From Acidobacteria bacterium UBA6911 (GTDB lineage Bacteria > Acidobacteriota > UBA6911), in contig DKBB01000290.1 in the NCBI GenBank assembly GCA_002451015.1, positions 43,231 through 55,024 of the forward strand: a stretch of 11,794 bases of DNA, given 5' to 3'. Shown piece by piece: positions 9,344 through 11,794 of the stretch (positions are counted from its first letter, which is position 1; each line of letters opens with the position of its first letter). Under the pieces are notes generated by a model. That model did no database searches. It saw only the letters and a program-made list of their open reading frames with translations, and was not told where the DNA came from. A program made the position numbers and the translations under genes.

Positions 9344-9390
9344 CGGCCTCGTATGAACAGGGAAATGCCTTCCATTAATATGCAGGAGGC

Positions 9391-10143
9391 TTACCGCCCA
9401 TCCCGGGTGCCCGCATCGATCATGGAAAGCAAAGCACGACAGAATGTATCTGCGATTTCTGCTGGTCTCCGGCTATCCCTGCCAAGCAGGGATTGATTCA
9501 GTTCGATCTCCAGGCCCCGATACCGATGCGAGTCGTAGATTCTGCGCAATGCGGTCGTAAACCCATCCGAACGGCCGCGATAGGGGTAATTACACCGCAC
9601 GCAGAGCCCGGTTTGCCGCCGCAGTTCAATCTGCAGGGATCTGGAAAAATTCTTTTCTTCGATGCGACCGGGATCATACAGCAGACCGATATCGGCATTT
9701 CTTTTTCTTCCTTGCAATACCGGAGTAAAGCTGTGCACTGAAAGGTGCAGAACAGGAACTTTCGATCGTATCCGGGCACGGATGTGCTTTTCTACGCGGT
9801 TCCTGTAAGCAAGGTAGACATTCCGGACCAACCATTCTTTATCATGCCCCGGTAACGGTCCGGAAAATTCGGAAAACAACTTCCGGTGGTGGAGGGAACG
9901 ATTCGCATCTATCAGCAGGCGGGTGGTGGTGCAGTAAAAGACGGGGGCATGCAAAACAGCAGCAATGCGTTCTGCACATGCCAGCGCACCGATATCCAGA
10001 GCCCGGTGCGTCGAAAGAATCCCCGGATTGATATGGAAAAGGCCTCCGTATGCGGACGGGACATCATTGCCGGCATGCTCGCAGGTGACCACAATCCGGT
10101 TATGGTGGTTTACGGTATTAAAAGTTGGTTTTTTTCCAGGCAT
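9391..10143 (-). CDS. N-formylglutamate amidohydrolase family protein (COG3931)
   Basis: Predicted zinc-dependent amide hydrolase of the FGase family (PF05013). The classical member cleaves N-formyl-glutamate in histidine breakdown, but the COG3931 subgroup has no settled substrate. The 250-residue chain has RIVVTCEHAGNDVP (16-29), STHRALDIGA (44-53), RLLIDANRSLHH (75-86), LSVHSFTPVLQG (134-145), RNADIGLLYDP (148-158), NYPYRGRSDGFTTALRR (185-201) and GLEIELNQ (210-217); the His, Glu and Asp residues in these are the likely metal ligands. The ATG at 10143 has GGAG 10 bases upstream and gives a 34-base overlap with the end of the GCS2-type gene; an ATG at 10161 is possible, one at 10188 is less likely. 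No hut genes are nearby, so a histidine pathway role is not supported. It is the last gene of the ligase cluster and faces pit across 47 bases. Confidence 0.88.
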   Translation of the reverse strand: MPGKKPTFNTVNHHNRIVVTCEHAGNDVPSAYGGLFHINPGILSTHRALDIGALACAERIAAVLHAPVFYCTTTRLLIDANRSLHHRKLFSEFSGPLPGHDKEWLVRNVYLAYRNRVEKHIRARIRSKVPVLHLSVHSFTPVLQGRKRNADIGLLYDPGRIEEKNFSRSLQIELRRQTGLCVRCNYPYRGRSDGFTTALRRIYDSHRYRGLEIELNQSLLGRDSRRPAEIADTFCRALLSMIDAGTRDGR

Positions 10144-11351
10144 TCGCAAAGGGCTCCGCATGTTTTCAGCAGGTTTTCCTTGTTGCACTCACCCGTAATC
10201 TGTTTCATCCGGCTTGCAAGGGTGCCTCTTTCCAGGATTACTTGCAGCACCTGGCGGCAGGAATCCGGGACTTCTCGCATAGTTTCGAGCAAACCGTGCC
10301 AGACTTCAGCCGCCTGGAGCTTTCTCTCGGAAAATCCGAGGCAGGACAGATAGGCCTTGTCGGAGACGACGGCATTTTCTCCATCCCGGATCGTGTCCAG
10401 CATTATGGAAGCCAGGCGATCCTCCGCCAGACCTTCGCCACGGTTCAGGGCATCGCCATCAAGGGTGAAATGCTTGGCGGCGTGCGAAAGCGCAACAAGC
10501 AGAGCCAGATCGGATTTCGGACATTCCTGCACATCGACGACCCGGATTTCGATCGTGTTGCGATCGAAACGCGCAATAGCTCCCCGAGCGTTCACCCATT
10601 CATTTCTCAAAATCCCATCCGGATCGAACGGAGACAAGTCATCATATATTCTCTGCAGTATTTTATTTCGATACTCATCCATGTCCTTGACGTATTCAGG
10701 TACGACATGCCCGGTCACTGAAAAAATCCTCGAGCAGTTTTTGCGATACATTTCCAGGCGGGAATCCAGATATCCTGTTTCCCTGCCGTCGAGATAAGGA
10801 GAAGAGGCGGCGATGGCCGGAATGATCGGCAACACAAGCCGGATCGCACCGTGCAGCCGAGCGAACTCTTCGTCCCCGTGAAACGGCAGGTTCAGGTGGA
10901 CCGACTGGAGATTCGCCCATCCATGCCCCCGGCAGTTGAAAATGGCGTCAAAGGCTTTATAAATGTCGGAGCTGTCGTGCGGCCAGAGCCGCGTTTCCCT
11001 GTCGGGATCCATGAAAGGATGCGCGGCCGCAGGCATCAATCGGGCACCCAAAGGATTCAACCGTTCGTTGATGCGGAGAATGTCTTCGTGGAAAGCTCTA
11101 TGCAGCCCGGCAAGTTCTGGAACCGGACCGTTCGTCTTAAGCTCGACGACATGCAGGACCAGTTCGTTGGACCAGGAAAGCGCTCCCTGCTCGAGTTCAC
11201 TGGCAACCTTTCCCTGACCGTCGAGAAGGATTTGATCCGCAATCGGCCGGACCCGGAAATCACGCCGGTCGACAATCATATATTCCAGTTCTACGCCGAA
11301 GCCCTCAAAGAGGCGCAGTGCCGGTATCGTTTCAGGAATGGAGTCGCTCAT
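10110..11351 (-). CDS. Carboxylate-amine ligase, glutamate-cysteine ligase 2 type (YbdK/COG2170)
   Basis: Predicted ATP-dependent enzyme joining an amino acid carboxylate, typically the gamma-carboxyl of glutamate, to an amine. It belongs to the GCS2 family (PF04107), which shares the glutamine-synthetase-like fold. The 413-residue chain shows the family landmarks: GFGVELEYMIVD (17-28) with metal-binding Glu residues, WSNELVLHVVELKT (60-73), SVHLNLPF (150-157), AASSPYLDGRETGYLDSR (181-198), and NTIEIRVVDVQECP (265-278). YbdK is about 370 residues, so this one has a longer C-terminal helical part. The start ATG overlaps the stop of the upstream ATP-grasp gene by 4 bases (ATGA), implying translational coupling. 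True glutathione synthesis is possible but not shown: COG2170 members have only weak glutamate-cysteine ligase activity, and the partner here is RimK-like, not GshB. The physiological substrate is unknown. Confidence 0.9.
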   Translation of the reverse strand: MSDSIPETIPALRLFEGFGVELEYMIVDRRDFRVRPIADQILLDGQGKVASELEQGALSWSNELVLHVVELKTNGPVPELAGLHRAFHEDILRINERLNPLGARLMPAAAHPFMDPDRETRLWPHDSSDIYKAFDAIFNCRGHGWANLQSVHLNLPFHGDEEFARLHGAIRLVLPIIPAIAASSPYLDGRETGYLDSRLEMYRKNCSRIFSVTGHVVPEYVKDMDEYRNKILQRIYDDLSPFDPDGILRNEWVNARGAIARFDRNTIEIRVVDVQECPKSDLALLVALSHAAKHFTLDGDALNRGEGLAEDRLASIMLDTIRDGENAVVSDKAYLSCLGFSERKLQAAEVWHGLLETMREVPDSCRQVLQVILERGTLASRMKQITGECNKENLLKTCGALCECLEKNQLLIP

Positions 11352-11794
11352 TTGGAGGAACCGTTTCCAGGAGAACCCTTCTTGCGGGCCTCAATCCTGC
11401 TTAAAAACACGCCCATAATCCGGTCGTAAAGCGCGTCTTTCAGAATCTCGTCTTCTATACCGGCATCGATATTGGGATTGTCGTTCACCTCCATGACATA
11501 AAAACGGGACCCTACTTGTTTGATATCCACGCCATAAAGGCCGTCTCCTATAGGATTGGTGGCGCGGAGAGCCGTTTTGATCAGGGGAGAGGGGGCTTGA
11601 TCGACGGATATTGTATCGACCTTGCCTTCCCGCCTCGCGCCCTGCCTTTCATTGTGGATGATCTGCCAGTGGTTCGGAGCCATGTAATAACGGCAGACAA
11701 ACAATGCCTGGCGATCCAGTATTCCTACCCGCCAGTCAAATTCCGTCGGCAGAAATTTCTGGGCAATGATCAATTCCGACCGCTCCAGCATTGC
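11348..11794 (-). CDS. RimK-like ATP-grasp ligase, C-terminal part (5' end beyond window)
   Basis: C-terminal 148 residues of an ATP-grasp carboxylate-amine ligase; the frame is open to the right edge, so the gene begins outside. The first visible Met is internal: AMLERSELIIAQKFLPTEFDWRVGIL is a mid-domain segment of the family. GDGLYGVDIKQ and FYVMEVNDNPNIDAGIED carry the Asp, Glu and Asn that bind the two Mg2+ ions and ATP. The text resembles the RimK family proteins that have an extra RLAN N-terminal domain (PF14401, about 480 residues), more than ribosomal S6 modification RimK itself; that domain cannot be checked here. It ends with a short basic, Gly/Ser-rich tail. It is upstream of, and overlaps by 4 bases, the GCS2-type ligase, so the three enzymes are probably made together. 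Substrate unknown. Confidence 0.88.
   Translation of the reverse strand, partial: AMLERSELIIAQKFLPTEFDWRVGILDRQALFVCRYYMAPNHWQIIHNERQGARREGKVDTISVDQAPSPLIKTALRATNPIGDGLYGVDIKQVGSRFYVMEVNDNPNIDAGIEDEILKDALYDRIMGVFLSRIEARKKGSPGNGSSK

Noticed and set aside
9344..9390. Bidirectional terminator between the convergent pit and amidohydrolase genes
   Set aside because: Only a bulged 6-bp stem (GCCTCC with GGAAGGC) can be drawn, without clear T-runs on either side, so it is too weak to call.
10125..11429. Plus-strand open frames of 198 and 192 codons
   Set aside because: Both are antisense to the GCS2-type ligase and neighbours, and have no domain content.

Overview
The window carries eleven bacterial genes in three blocks of opposite orientation and no mobile element, tRNA, rRNA or CRISPR array that I can see. 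Coding density is high, genes are linked by short gaps or overlaps, and a purine-rich Shine-Dalgarno lies before groES and groEL. The gene set (phosphoenolpyruvate carboxylase, MgtE, tandem universal stress protein, GroES/GroEL, PiT-type phosphate transport) is chromosomal housekeeping. The lineage cannot be fixed from this. A GroEL ending in a short Pro/Asp tail with final Met-Tyr instead of Gly-Gly-Met repeats, together with the COG2170/RimK-like/COG3931 cluster, would fit an environmental Gram-negative-type bacterium (Acidobacteriota or a deltaproteobacterial relative are guesses).

Left block, minus strand, 1-7200. In transcription order it reads groES, groEL, mgtE, a two-domain universal stress protein gene, a 437-base gap without a gene, then ppc, whose 3' end lies beyond the left edge. 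The ppc frame is open through all 761 visible codons with every catalytic motif. A perfect 8-bp hairpin just behind groEL and a possible promoter before mgtE suggest that groESL and mgtE-usp can act as separate units, although all are co-directional.

Middle block, plus strand, 7436-9343. A good sigma-70-type promoter (TTGGGA, 17 bases, TATAAT) precedes a PhoU-like DUF47 gene and a PiT phosphate transporter gene, the known regulator-plus-transporter pair. This unit diverges from groES, so the 7201-7558 interval holds control regions for both.

Right block, minus strand, 9391-11794. Three tightly packed genes encode, in transcription order, a RimK-like ATP-grasp ligase (N-terminal part beyond the right edge), a carboxylate-amine ligase of the glutamate-cysteine ligase 2 (YbdK/COG2170) type, and an N-formylglutamate amidohydrolase family protein (COG3931). 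Start and stop codons overlap at both junctions (4 and about 34 bases). Two amide-forming enzymes with one amide-cleaving enzyme suggest a pathway making or remodelling a small glutamyl-type amide or peptide. The product is unknown to me, and this is the most interesting part of the window.
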